Assembly: GCA_022792175.1 (NCBI GenBank)
Contig: JAAWAN010000028.1
Location: forward strand, 142,681 to 206,680
Source: Provencibacterium sp.
Lineage (GTDB): Bacteria; Bacillota; Clostridia; Oscillospirales; Ruminococcaceae
DNA length: 64,000 nucleotides
Direction: 5' to 3'
Shown here: piece by piece, positions 48,805 through 56,490 of the stretch
Layout of the letters: each line of letters starts with the position of its first letter
Numbering within the stretch: position 1 is the first letter of the stretch
Notes under the pieces: generated by a model
Databases searched by the model: none
Told to the model about the DNA's origin: nothing
Seen by the model: only the letters and a program-made list of their open reading frames with translations
Position numbers and translations under genes: made by a program

Positions 48805-49593
48805 TTACCCCATCCGGCGGCTGAGCAGCACCCCTAGGGCAAAGAGCAGATAGGCATGCAGCGGGTAATAAAGATAGAAAAGCTGCTGGCATTTCGGCCC
48901 GCGCTGCCGGTTATAGGAGAGCAGCAGCGGCAGGGCAAAAATCATATAGACCTGCATCGGGGCATGAAGCCAGATGCTCAGTACGCTGTACAGGCAGTAA
49001 TAGATGCCCAGCATCAGCGGACGGTCCTTCACATAGTAAAGCCCGATGCCGAAGAGCACTAAAAACGGCCCTCCCTCGGCAAAGGAGGGAAGCGGCAGCG
49101 CCGCGCGCACCGCCGCTTGCAGCAGCGCCGGAAGGGAGGCGGGCAGAAGATAAGGCAGCAGGAAAATGGCCGTCAGCGCACCCATCCAGAGAAGCGCCTG
49201 CTCCCTCTTCCCCTCTCCGGCCGCTTCCCCCGCCCGGCTCAGCAGATAAAGGGAGAGGGCAATCGAAAACATGGTCATAAAAATATGATTCTCCACCGGA
49301 AAGCCGGGCGGATCGGGCACAAGATGATTCACCAGCGCCGTGCACAGCTCCATCCCCGCGCTCCAGAGATAGAGGCGCAGCAAAAGGCGGGGGCGGCTTC
49401 GGGTATAGTCAAAGCTCCAGCAGAGCAGGAAAAGAAAAATGGGCATCGCAAGCCGCCCGGCAATCCGTAGCCCAAAGGGCAGAGGCAGCACCCTGTAGAG
49501 ATAGAAATAGAGGTGGTCAAGCGTCATGCTGACAAGGGCGATGATTTTCAGCGTAAAAGCGTTCAGCCCGCGCGGGCGAAGAGCGCTCTCCAT
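48805..49593 (-). CDS. TraX-family membrane protein
   Basis: A 262-residue protein with about eight membrane helices. It matches TraX family layout: LNAFTLKIIALVSMTLDHLYFYL at the N-terminus (conserved MxxDH), RIAGRLAMPIFLFLLCWSFDYTRSR, and a C-terminal FYLYYPLHAYLLF segment. TraX acetylates F-pilin in E. coli, but chromosomal Firmicutes members are unlinked to conjugation and likely act as acyltransferases on unknown targets. ATG at 49593 with AAGGAGGAAG. Confidence 0.85.
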   Translation of the reverse strand: MESALRPRGLNAFTLKIIALVSMTLDHLYFYLYRVLPLPFGLRIAGRLAMPIFLFLLCWSFDYTRSRPRLLLRLYLWSAGMELCTALVNHLVPDPPGFPVENHIFMTMFSIALSLYLLSRAGEAAGEGKREQALLWMGALTAIFLLPYLLPASLPALLQAAVRAALPLPSFAEGGPFLVLFGIGLYYVKDRPLMLGIYYCLYSVLSIWLHAPMQVYMIFALPLLLSYNRQRGPKCQQLFYLYYPLHAYLLFALGVLLSRRMG

Positions 49594-49743
49594 AAATATA
49601 CTTCCTCCTTTTATCCCCGGCCTCCGGCAGAGTCCGCGCACCGCAAAGCGCTCTTCGCACTTTTTCAGCTGAACAGGCCGGACTGCTTCAGCCGCTTCTC
49701 CTGCAGCAGTCCGGCCCTCTGTTTTTTCTTCGGGCTGCAAAAT

Positions 49744-49947
49744 TTACTCGCCTTTTTCCTCTGGAAAAAGTGCCGTCTCCCTGTCCGGACCGGCCGCTCC
49801 CCTTTTCCGCCGGCGCACGCATTCGGTCAGAAGATACTCGATCTGCCCGTTGACCGAACGGAAATCATCCTCTGCCCAGGCGGCGATTTCATTGTAGAGC
49901 TTGGCGGAGAGGCGAAGCGGCAGCTGCTTTTTCGGCGATTCCGCCAT
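49744..49947 (-). CDS. Arc-like ribbon-helix-helix protein
   Basis: A 67-residue protein. The pattern PLRLSAKLYNEIAAWAEDDF followed by SVNGQIEYLLTECVRRR is a ribbon-helix-helix DNA-binding fold as in Arc: one beta strand and two helices, the second starting after a S-x-N cap. A charged tail follows. It starts 2 nt after the SPFH gene stop, so it belongs to one transcript with it. It may regulate that operon or act elsewhere. Confidence 0.8.
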   Translation of the reverse strand: MAESPKKQLPLRLSAKLYNEIAAWAEDDFRSVNGQIEYLLTECVRRRKRGAAGPDRETALFPEEKGE

Positions 49948-49949
49948 GA

Positions 49950-50984
49950 TTAATAGATACTCCCGGAATTGACAACGGGCTGGGCATCCCGACTGCTGCA
50001 GAGCACCACCAGAAGGTTGGAAATCATCGCAGCCTTGCGCTCCTCATCCAGCTCGACCAGCTGGTTTTTCTTCATGCGCTCGAGCGCCATTTCCACCGTG
50101 CCTACGGCGCCATCCACAATCATCTTGCGGGCATCAATCACTGCGGATGCCTGCTGGCGCTGCAGCATAACCGCCGCAATCTCCGGCGCATAGGCCAGAT
50201 AGGTGATGCGCGCCTCGAGAACTTCCAGCCCCGCCTCGGCCACCTTGTTCTGAATCTCTTCGCGGATGCGCGAGGCAACCATCTCGCTCGAGCCACGTAA
50301 GCTCCCCTCGTCGGCAACGCCGTCCCCGGTCGTGTCCACATTGGGGGAAACGTCATAAGGATAGATGCGCACGATATCCCGCAGGGCGCTGTCGCACTGC
50401 AGCGAGAGATATTCCTTGTAGTTATCCACATGAAAGACCGCCTTGGCGGTATCGGTTACCCGCCACATGACCGCAATGCCGATTTCAATCGGGTTGCCCA
50501 GGCAGTCGTTAATCTTCTGGCGGCTGTTGTTGAGAGTCATGATCTTGAGGGAAATTTTCTGGTTCGGCAGCTCTACCTTAACGCCTGATGCGGCCTGCGT
50601 GAACTGCCCCAGCTGGAAAGCCTTCCCGCTGCCGTCAACATCTCCGCTCTGGTTGAGGCGGGTCTTGGCCGCCGGGTTAACACTCGAGCAGAAGGGGTTC
50701 ACCCAGTAAAAGCCCTCGCTTTTGAGCGTGCCCACATATTTGCCGAACAGCGTCAGCACCAGCGCCTCCTGCGGCTTCAATATGGTCAGCCCGAAGAAGG
50801 GAATCCAGCCCACCAGCAGCCAGAATCCGCCCACTATCATCATGGCGATTCCCACCGCCTGATTCGGCCCCCCCATAAAAGAGCAGCCGAAACCAAAGCA
50901 GACGCCCGCAGCAATATACAGCAGCGCAAACAGCAGCAGAGCCTGCAGCCCGTTCTTCCTGTTCTGCAATACCTTTTCTTCCAT
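49950..50984 (-). CDS. SPFH/Band 7 domain membrane protein
   Basis: A 344-residue protein with two N-terminal membrane helices (residues about 15-65), an SPFH core ([31 protein letters not shown], then [18 protein letters not shown] and [14 protein letters not shown]), and a long C-terminal coiled coil ([20 protein letters not shown]). Such proteins form ring-like membrane scaffolds. A [12 protein letters not shown] insert near 225 varies among members. ATG at 50984 with GGAGTG upstream. It is paired tightly with a ribbon-helix-helix gene, an arrangement common in Firmicutes but functionally unexplained. Confidence 0.88.
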   Translation of the reverse strand: MEEKVLQNRKNGLQALLLFALLYIAAGVCFGFGCSFMGGPNQAVGIAMMIVGGFWLLVGWIPFFGLTILKPQEALVLTLFGKYVGTLKSEGFYWVNPFCSSVNPAAKTRLNQSGDVDGSGKAFQLGQFTQAASGVKVELPNQKISLKIMTLNNSRQKINDCLGNPIEIGIAVMWRVTDTAKAVFHVDNYKEYLSLQCDSALRDIVRIYPYDVSPNVDTTGDGVADEGSLRGSSEMVASRIREEIQNKVAEAGLEVLEARITYLAYAPEIAAVMLQRQQASAVIDARKMIVDGAVGTVEMALERMKKNQLVELDEERKAAMISNLLVVLCSSRDAQPVVNSGSIY

Positions 50985-51164
50985 GATATTCACTCCAATC
51001 TTTATGATATCAAAATCATATCACAAAGATACGCATATTGCAAGAGGGCAAAGAGCAATTTCCAAAAAATATTCCTCCTTTTTAAAGCGGCCGCACTTTG
51101 CCTGTCTGCAGGAAGCGGCCATCTGCCGGGGAAAAGCCGCGAAAAAACCGGCTGGCGCATGCGC

Positions 51165-51233
51165 AGGCCGCCCGCAAAGCTGCAGAAGCAGGCGGCTTTT
51201 AAAGCGCTCTTCTGCCGCTTTTGCGGGCGGCCT
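51165..51233. other. Extended inverted repeat between uppP and the SPFH gene
   Basis: Arms AGGCCGCCCGCAAA (51165-51178) and complement (51220-51233) enclose a second pair GCAGAAG/CTTCTGC (51182-51188 and 51209-51215), giving a long branched hairpin. No U-tract follows on the minus strand, so termination is uncertain. Confidence 0.55.
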
Positions 51234-51265
51234 CATAAAAAAGCTTTTAAAAAATGCAGATGCTT

Positions 51266-52102
51266 TTAGATTCCCTTTTGTCGGACGAAGAAATAGACAA
51301 GCACCAACGCGCCCAGGGCGATCCGGTACCAGCCAAACACCTTGAAATTATGCTTTTTGATATAGCCCACCAAAAACCGGATGGCAAATATCGAAACCAG
51401 AAAAGCCACCAGCATGCCGCAGAGCAGGATGACGAGCTCCTCCGACGAAAAATTCAGCCCAAATTTTAAAAGCTTCAGGGCGCTGCCGCCAAACATGGCC
51501 GGAATGGCCAGAAAGAAGGTAAACTCCGCCGCTGTGCTTCTGGAAATGCCAATAAGCAGCGCACCGACAATGGTCGCCCCCGAGCGGGAGGTTCCGGGAA
51601 AGATGGCGGCAATCATCTGGAAAATACCGATAAAAAAGGCGCTGCGATAGCTGATATCGGCAATGCAGTTCACCTGCGGCCGGCTTCCCCGGCTTCTGTT
51701 TTCCACCAGGATGAAAAGAATGCCGAAGAGGATGAGCATAATGGCAACGGTCACATAGTTATAAAACAGCGCATCCATGATATCCCCGAAAAAGACGCCG
51801 ACGATTCCGGCCGGAACAGAGGCAACCAGAATTTTAAACCACATCGAGAACTTTTCCCGGTCCGCCCGAAAGCCGCCGCGAAAGGAGAAGGGAAAAAGCT
51901 TCCCCCAGTAAAGGAAGACAACTGCTAGAATGGCCCCCAGCTGGATGACTACCAGAAACATCTCCCAGAATTCCGGGCTGACCGAGAGGCTGATAAATTC
52001 ATCCAATAAAATCATGTGACCGGTGCTGCTGATAGGCAGCCACTCGGTAATGCCTTCCACGATGCCGAAAAGCACCGTCTTGAGAATCTCCAAAAATTGC
52101 AT
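51266..52102 (-). CDS. uppP: Undecaprenyl-diphosphatase
   Basis: A 278-residue membrane enzyme that dephosphorylates undecaprenyl pyrophosphate so the lipid carrier can be reused in peptidoglycan synthesis; it also gives bacitracin tolerance. Both diagnostic motifs are intact: EGITEWLPISSTGHM (residues about 17-31) and FPGTSRSGATI (about 165-175). Eight membrane helices and length are typical. ATG at 52102 follows GAAGGAGTG. Confidence 0.95.
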   Translation of the reverse strand: MQFLEILKTVLFGIVEGITEWLPISSTGHMILLDEFISLSVSPEFWEMFLVVIQLGAILAVVFLYWGKLFPFSFRGGFRADREKFSMWFKILVASVPAGIVGVFFGDIMDALFYNYVTVAIMLILFGILFILVENRSRGSRPQVNCIADISYRSAFFIGIFQMIAAIFPGTSRSGATIVGALLIGISRSTAAEFTFFLAIPAMFGGSALKLLKFGLNFSSEELVILLCGMLVAFLVSIFAIRFLVGYIKKHNFKVFGWYRIALGALVLVYFFVRQKGI

Positions 52103-52135
52103 GGCATTCACTCCTTCATTCTCCTTCTTTCATCC

Positions 52136-53206
52136 TTATGGGTTCTCCTCCCGCTGCAGAACCGCATAACCCGCTGCGGCCAGCACCGCCTGCGCCTTTT
52201 CGAAATTCTCCGCCTTTGTCCACAGATAGTCGGTGTTATAGGTGGAAACGGCAAAAATACCAATGCCGTTTTCGGCGAGCAGGGCGGTGATTTTCGCAAG
52301 AACCCCTATCAGCGAAAAATCCAGCGTTCCCCCTATGCGGAGCATCCGCCAGCCATCCTCCCGGGCGAGAAGGTTTTCCGGGAGATACCGCGTCTGGCAG
52401 ACAAGCGAACGCTCCTCCTGCGCACTGGCGGCAAAGCAGAAGGGTTTATCCAGTATATCCGCCGGAAAGGCCTCCACCTTGCAGATGGAGAAAGCAAAGG
52501 GAAAGCATTCGATTTCCATCTTTATCCTCCTTTCCCCTGCGGCCGCGCGGCGGCAGGGGAAGTTTTCAGATTCTGCAGCTGTAAAACAGTCATCCATTTC
52601 CTGCTTTTTCCGGGGACAGCGCAGCCGCTGGATAAGGCCTATCAGCTGTCCGGAAAGGATAACGGTAAGCAGCGAATAGGCAATGCGCCGCAGCGGAATA
52701 TAGCTGAGCGAGAGCAGCAAAACGATGAGATCGCTGGCAAGGTAGAGCCGCTCGATGGGAATGCCCGTCAGCTTATGCAGGCTCATGGCGAGCGCATCGT
52801 CCCCGCCGGGCGCGCCGCCCGCGCGCACGCAGAGCCCCGCGCCGACACCCACAAAGAGGGCACCCAGCACCGCCGCCGCCAGCGGCTTTTCCGAAAGCCA
52901 GGGCCAGAGCGGAGGAAAACGCTCAAAGAGCGCATAGGCGACAGAGAAATGAACGCCCGATAAAATCGAATAAACCATAAACTCCCTGCCAAGCGTTTTA
53001 AAGCCCAGCAGATAGCAGGCGGCATTGAGCAGAAAACCGGAAATGGCGGGAGAAAGACGGAGCCAGTGGTTTAAAAGCAGCGTCAGCCCCAAAACGCCGC
53101 CCTCGGTAACGCCGGAAAGAGAATGGACCTGATAAAGGCCGAACGCGAGCACTGTGCTCCCGATGAGCAGAAAAACGCAGGGCCGCAGCCGGATATGGGA
53201 AAGCAA
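52136..53206 (-). CDS. YitT-like membrane protein fused to an ACT domain
   Basis: A 356-residue open frame from TTG at 53206. Residues 1 to about 200 are a YitT/DUF161-type membrane protein (SGVTEGGVLGLTLLLNHW, GAPGGDDALAMSLHKLTG, five to six helices). Residues 230-356 are a two-part ACT protein, with IGGTLDFSLIGVLAKITALL and GIGIFAVSTYNTDYLW, as in ACT_7 proteins. The join is a 30-residue polar linker whose DNA contains AAAGGAGG and ATG at 52519, so the 127-residue ACT protein may also be made alone. The usual YitT C-terminal domain (DUF2179) is missing. Likely role is membrane transport or sensing of amino acids, by inference only. Confidence 0.75.
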   Translation of the reverse strand: MLSHIRLRPCVFLLIGSTVLAFGLYQVHSLSGVTEGGVLGLTLLLNHWLRLSPAISGFLLNAACYLLGFKTLGREFMVYSILSGVHFSVAYALFERFPPLWPWLSEKPLAAAVLGALFVGVGAGLCVRAGGAPGGDDALAMSLHKLTGIPIERLYLASDLIVLLLSLSYIPLRRIAYSLLTVILSGQLIGLIQRLRCPRKKQEMDDCFTAAESENFPCRRAAAGERRIKMEIECFPFAFSICKVEAFPADILDKPFCFAASAQEERSLVCQTRYLPENLLAREDGWRMLRIGGTLDFSLIGVLAKITALLAENGIGIFAVSTYNTDYLWTKAENFEKAQAVLAAAGYAVLQREENP

Positions 53207-53225
53207 CCTAACAAAACCTTTCTGT

Positions 53226-53978
53226 TTATTTTAAAAGGAGAAAAAAGAGAGACAAGCCGCCGAAAATAAGCGGCTGGTGCAAAAGATAGATGGGCATCGT
53301 ATGCCGCCCGACAAAGGCGAGCAGGGGCAGGTGCAGCCGGCAGCACCAGGCGGGAAGGCGGTCCTCCCGGATATAGGCGCCGACATAGGCCCCGCACAGG
53401 AAGAGGAAAAACCAGGGGATCAGCGGATAGTAGTCGCTCGAAAAGAAGCGCGGCGAGGGAAAGCCCAGCGGAAAGAGAAAGCCGCACTCATAGAGTGCGC
53501 GGGGAAGGGCAAAATGGTAGGTAAGCCCGCCGAAAAGCCCGGAGGGGACCGTAAAGGTCAGATAAAAGGCGATGGCGGAAAAAAGCGCGCCAAAAAAGGG
53601 CTTTATGCGGTCAAACAGGCGGCTGCCAAGAGCAAACAGCAGCATGCAGCAGGAGAGGCTGTGCAGTACGCCGAAGAGAATCACCTGCTCGGGAATGACC
53701 AGGTAGGTGACCGCGCTCATGATGAGCGCAAACAGCAGCGTCTGCAGCCCGCGGCGCAGGTTGCTGCGGGAGAGGCGGCAGGAGCAGCCGGAAATGAAGA
53801 AGAAGGTGCCGCCCATGATATCGCGTATGAGGTTCATCTGCGGGGAAAAGAAAAAGGGCATGTCTACCCCGAAAATGGCGGCCAGGTCATATCCGGCATG
53901 ATAGAAGACCATCAGAATAATGGCGCCGCCGCGTATCTCATCGAGCAGATGAATGCGGCGGGAATCATCTTTTCGCAA
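53226..53978 (-). CDS. DUF1624/heparan-acetyltransferase-like membrane protein
   Basis: A 250-residue protein with about seven membrane helices starting at TTG 53978 (AGGAGGGAAACAGC upstream). The opening RIHLLDEIRGGAIILMVFYHAGYDL is the signature of the DUF1624/HGSNAT-like acyltransferase group, and GVLHSLSCCMLLFALG and GRHTMPIYLLHQPLIFG follow in the usual places. The likely job is transfer of an acyl group across the membrane to a sugar, but the substrate is unknown. It lies 20 nt upstream of the YitT-ACT gene in the same direction. Confidence 0.82.
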   Translation of the reverse strand: MRKDDSRRIHLLDEIRGGAIILMVFYHAGYDLAAIFGVDMPFFFSPQMNLIRDIMGGTFFFISGCSCRLSRSNLRRGLQTLLFALIMSAVTYLVIPEQVILFGVLHSLSCCMLLFALGSRLFDRIKPFFGALFSAIAFYLTFTVPSGLFGGLTYHFALPRALYECGFLFPLGFPSPRFFSSDYYPLIPWFFLFLCGAYVGAYIREDRLPAWCCRLHLPLLAFVGRHTMPIYLLHQPLIFGGLSLFFLLLK

Positions 53979-54054
53979 GCTGTTTCCCTCCTGCTTTCAG
54001 GCTGTACTCCCCTGCCGCCGGCAGGCCAATCCTTCCGCTGAAAGGGCCGGATGA

Positions 54055-54083
54055 TTGTTTTTCCCGCGCGGGTGTGCTATCAT
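54055..54083 (+). promoter_or_regulatory. Putative promoter for the small membrane protein gene
   Basis: TTGTTT (54055-54060), 17-nt spacer, TATCAT (54078-54083), about 60 nt before the start. Confidence 0.5.
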
Positions 54084-54144
54084 AAAGACCAGAACCCGTT
54101 CCGGGTGCCCGCCCGGACGGCTGAGGAAAGGATGATAAAAATTG

Positions 54145-54510
54145 ATGAATAAAGAAGCCGGCAGAGGAAGAAAAGACTGGATGGCGCTGTGCATGAAAAT
54201 CTGCGCCGGCATGCTCGCCCTCTCGCTCGCCGCCCGGTTTTTGACCGGCTATATCGTTCGCTGCTGGAACCGCTTTACCCGGGGCCGCGACCTTTCGGTC
54301 GATGTGATCGCGCCCAAATATGGGCCGGTGCTGGTCGTTTCCGCGGATGACGACGAGGACCCGTTCGGCCGCATTCTGGAGGATGGCTACCACACGCAGA
54401 CCTTTTTGCGGCTCGCCCGGCTGGAGCTTGTGCGCAGGACGGCGGTTTTAAGCTCCCTTCTCGCCCTGCTGACGAGCTTCTTCCTCTGGCTTTTCTCCGA
54501 GGAGGAATAA
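54145..54510 (+). CDS. Small membrane protein, function unknown
   Basis: A 121-residue protein with two predicted membrane segments (residues about 13-35 and 97-115) around a soluble part containing VDVIAPKYGPVLVVSADDDEDPFGRIL. ATG at 54145 was chosen over TTG at 54142 on codon type; GGAAAGGATG lies upstream. I do not recognise a family. It is convergent with the NUDIX gene. Confidence 0.6.
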   Translation: MNKEAGRGRKDWMALCMKICAGMLALSLAARFLTGYIVRCWNRFTRGRDLSVDVIAPKYGPVLVVSADDDEDPFGRILEDGYHTQTFLRLARLELVRRTAVLSSLLALLTSFFLWLFSEEE

Positions 54511-54570
54511 AAGCGGCCGCTTTCTTTATTTCAGGCCCCCGAAAAGCCGAACGCCGCTTTCAGAAGGGAA

Positions 54571-54610
54571 CGCTGTAAAATGCGAAGCATTCTGCAGCGC
54601 CCCCCTTTTT
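54571..54610 (+). terminator. Hairpin terminator between convergent genes
   Basis: Nested arms CGCTG/CAGCG (54571-54575, 54595-54599) and AATGC/GCATT (54579-54583, 54587-54591, loop GAA), then CCCCCTTTTT. Its apex sequence resembles the terminator hairpin at 57845-57888. Confidence 0.6.
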
Positions 54611-55154
54611 ATATCTTTCCCGCCCGGCGCAGTGCATCCGCCTTTAGCAGCGCGAGCTGTGTCTTGGCATCTAAAAGCTGCCCATCGAGCACCATCTGCA
54701 GTGCCTGCGAAAAGGGGATGCGCAGAATATCCAGAAACTCCCCCTCATCCAGCTTCTGGCGGCTAGGCCGCAGCCCGGCGGCATAATAGAGATGGATAAT
54801 CTCCTCATCATAAGCAACGGTGGGATACATCGGCCCCAGGTAGAGATAGGTCTCTGCCGTGCAGCCGGTTTCCTCCTCCAGCTCGCGCCGTCCGCAGGCG
54901 GCATGATCCTCGCCATATTCCAGCTTTCCGGCCGGCAGCTCGATGAGCTCCCTGCCGAAGGGATAGCGAAACTGTCTGACCAGCAGTACCTCGTCGTTTT
55001 CATCCACCGCCAGCACGCAGACGCCACCCGGATGGGAGATTACCTCCCGCTTCGCCTTTGTCCCGTTTTCCAGCAGCACATCATCCACCCGCACGCGGAG
55101 AATTTTCCCCTCAAAAACGGGCGTGCTGTCCACCTTCTGCTCCAGATGCGCCAT
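54609..55154 (-). CDS. NUDIX hydrolase, ADP-ribose pyrophosphatase type
   Basis: A 181-residue enzyme that splits ADP-ribose (and similar nucleoside diphosphate sugars) into AMP and a sugar phosphate. The Nudix box (Gx5Ex7REUxEExGU) is complete from GKLEYGEDHAACGRRELEEE to the following TGC, and is followed by the ADPRase-type YPTVAYDEEIIHLYYA segment. ATG at 55154 follows AAAGGAGG. The longer frame upstream crosses the palindrome cluster and is not used. Confidence 0.92.
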   Translation of the reverse strand: MAHLEQKVDSTPVFEGKILRVRVDDVLLENGTKAKREVISHPGGVCVLAVDENDEVLLVRQFRYPFGRELIELPAGKLEYGEDHAACGRRELEEETGCTAETYLYLGPMYPTVAYDEEIIHLYYAAGLRPSRQKLDEGEFLDILRIPFSQALQMVLDGQLLDAKTQLALLKADALRRAGKI

Positions 55155-55234
55155 TGCGCAAAAGCCTCCTTTAAAATTTTTGTCAAAATCCTGCCCGGCG
55201 CCCAAAAGAGGGACACCGCGCCCGGACCTGTAAG

Positions 55235-55333
55235 GATTATACCATAGACACAAAGTGGCTATGGTATAATCGGCCATGCCCGTAGGACGGCCGAATAAAT
55301 CGGCGTATAATAGCCGCTCTGCGGCTATTATAC
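55235..55333. repeat. Cluster of three palindromes carrying TATAAT boxes
   Basis: GATTATACCATAG and its exact complement (55235-55247 and 55259-55271), TCGGCC/GGCCGA (55270-55275 and 55289-55294) and GTATAATAGCCGC with exact complement (55305-55317 and 55321-55333, loop TCT). Each outer palindrome holds a TATAAT on both strands. It lies 80-180 nt before the leftward NUDIX gene and may provide its promoter. A related imperfect copy is at 19230-19257. Confidence 0.6.
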
Positions 55334-55485
55334 CACAAACGCGCCGGGAAAAGGAGCCGGAAACGGAAAAAAGCAGCCATCGGTAACCGGTGACTGCCTT
55401 TTTCCTGTTTGAGGTGTGTTTTGAGGAGGGTAGAGCAATACCCAAAACGCATGCGGCATAGCGTTTTATTGGGTACATCCTTATT

Positions 55486-55521
55486 ATACCGGTTTGCCGT
55501 TTTTGTTTGTTAAACCGGTAT
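55486..55521. repeat. Inverted repeat in the NUDIX-lexA gap
   Basis: ATACCGGTTT (55486-55495) and its exact complement (55512-55521) with a 16-nt T-rich spacer; an imperfect repeat TACCCAA...TTGGGTA with AACGC/GCGTT arms lies just before it (55439-55475). Apart from these and the palindromes at 55235-55333, the 700-nt gap to lexA shows no gene. Confidence 0.5.
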
Positions 55522-55731
55522 GAACAAAGGTTTAAAAAACCTGCCTATATTTTTGAATAAACCGCCCAAAGGTTTTCCGTATCTCTTTTTTTGCCGCCGG
55601 CTGTCCGTTATCCGCCTACCGCCTTTAGCAGAGAAAGGCCATCCGGGGGCGTGCGGCATACCGGACAGTCCAAATAAGGGCGGCAAAAGCACCCTTTGAG
55701 GATAAAAAGCAGAAATTATTTTTCAAACTTC

Positions 55732-55745
55732 AAAACATATGTTTG
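55732..55745. promoter_or_regulatory. LexA (SOS) operator of lexA
   Basis: AAAACATATGTTTG matches the Gram-positive LexA box CGAACRNRYGTTYG at 12 of 14 positions and overlaps the -35 hexamer of the lexA promoter, the expected place for autorepression. Confidence 0.8.
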
Positions 55746-55771
55746 CGTTCTGGGAAAAGATATGTTATAAT
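55743..55771 (+). promoter_or_regulatory. lexA promoter
   Basis: TTGCGT (55743-55748), 17-nt spacer, perfect TATAAT (55766-55771), 80 nt before the start codon. Confidence 0.8.
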
Positions 55772-55851
55772 GACAGCGGAAACCGTATAAAGCAGGGAAA
55801 ACTGCCCTTTGGTGCCTCAGCTGCGGCCCATCAGAAGAAGGAGGAAGGCTC

Positions 55852-56463
55852 ATGGATACGTTGGGCGAGATTCATATGCAGGTCATGCAATTCATTGTGG
55901 AAAATATTGATGAGAAGGGCTATCCCCCTTCTGTGAGGGAGATCTGCCAGCGGCTGGGTATCCGCTCCACCTCAACGGTGCACAAGTATCTCAACGAGCT
56001 GGAGGATGGCGGCTACATCCGCCGCGAAAATGCCAAAAACCGCTCGATCAGCGTTCTGCGTCCGGGCGGGAACAGCCGCTCGCAGGTGCTGCGCGTTCCC
56101 ATGCTCGGAACGGTGGCCGCCGGGCAGCCGATTCTGGCCACCCAGCAGGAGGGGGAATATATCAGCTTTGAAACCTCCCGCTTCTCGCGGGATGAGCTGT
56201 TTGCCCTGCGCATCAAGGGCGAGAGCATGGTGGAGGCCGGCATATTTGATGGAGACTATATTGTCGCCCGCCGCACGCCTACCGCGGAAAACGGGGAAAT
56301 TATCGTCGCCCTGATTGAGGATGAGGCCACCGTTAAAACCTTTTACAAGGAAAACGGCCACTACCGCCTGCAACCGGAAAACCAGACGATGGAGCCGATC
56401 ATCGTGGAGAGCATGCAGGTGCTCGGCCGGGTGATTGCGGTTATCCGCTATCTGGAGGAATAG
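55852..56463 (+). CDS. lexA: LexA repressor
   Basis: A 203-residue SOS repressor and self-cleaving protease. The N-terminal winged helix has GYPPSVREICQRLGIRSTSTVHKYL; the self-cleavage site is A90-G91 in VAAGQP; the catalytic pair is S125 (GESMVEAG) and K162 (DEATVKTF). RecA filaments trigger cleavage and release of SOS genes. ATG at 55852 has GAAGGAGGAAG upstream. An operator overlaps its own promoter, and a closely similar site lies before the phage cassette at 369. Confidence 0.97.
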   Translation: MDTLGEIHMQVMQFIVENIDEKGYPPSVREICQRLGIRSTSTVHKYLNELEDGGYIRRENAKNRSISVLRPGGNSRSQVLRVPMLGTVAAGQPILATQQEGEYISFETSRFSRDELFALRIKGESMVEAGIFDGDYIVARRTPTAENGEIIVALIEDEATVKTFYKENGHYRLQPENQTMEPIIVESMQVLGRVIAVIRYLEE

Positions 56464-56490
56464 ATAAAAATCGGAAAGGATTTGATTGAT

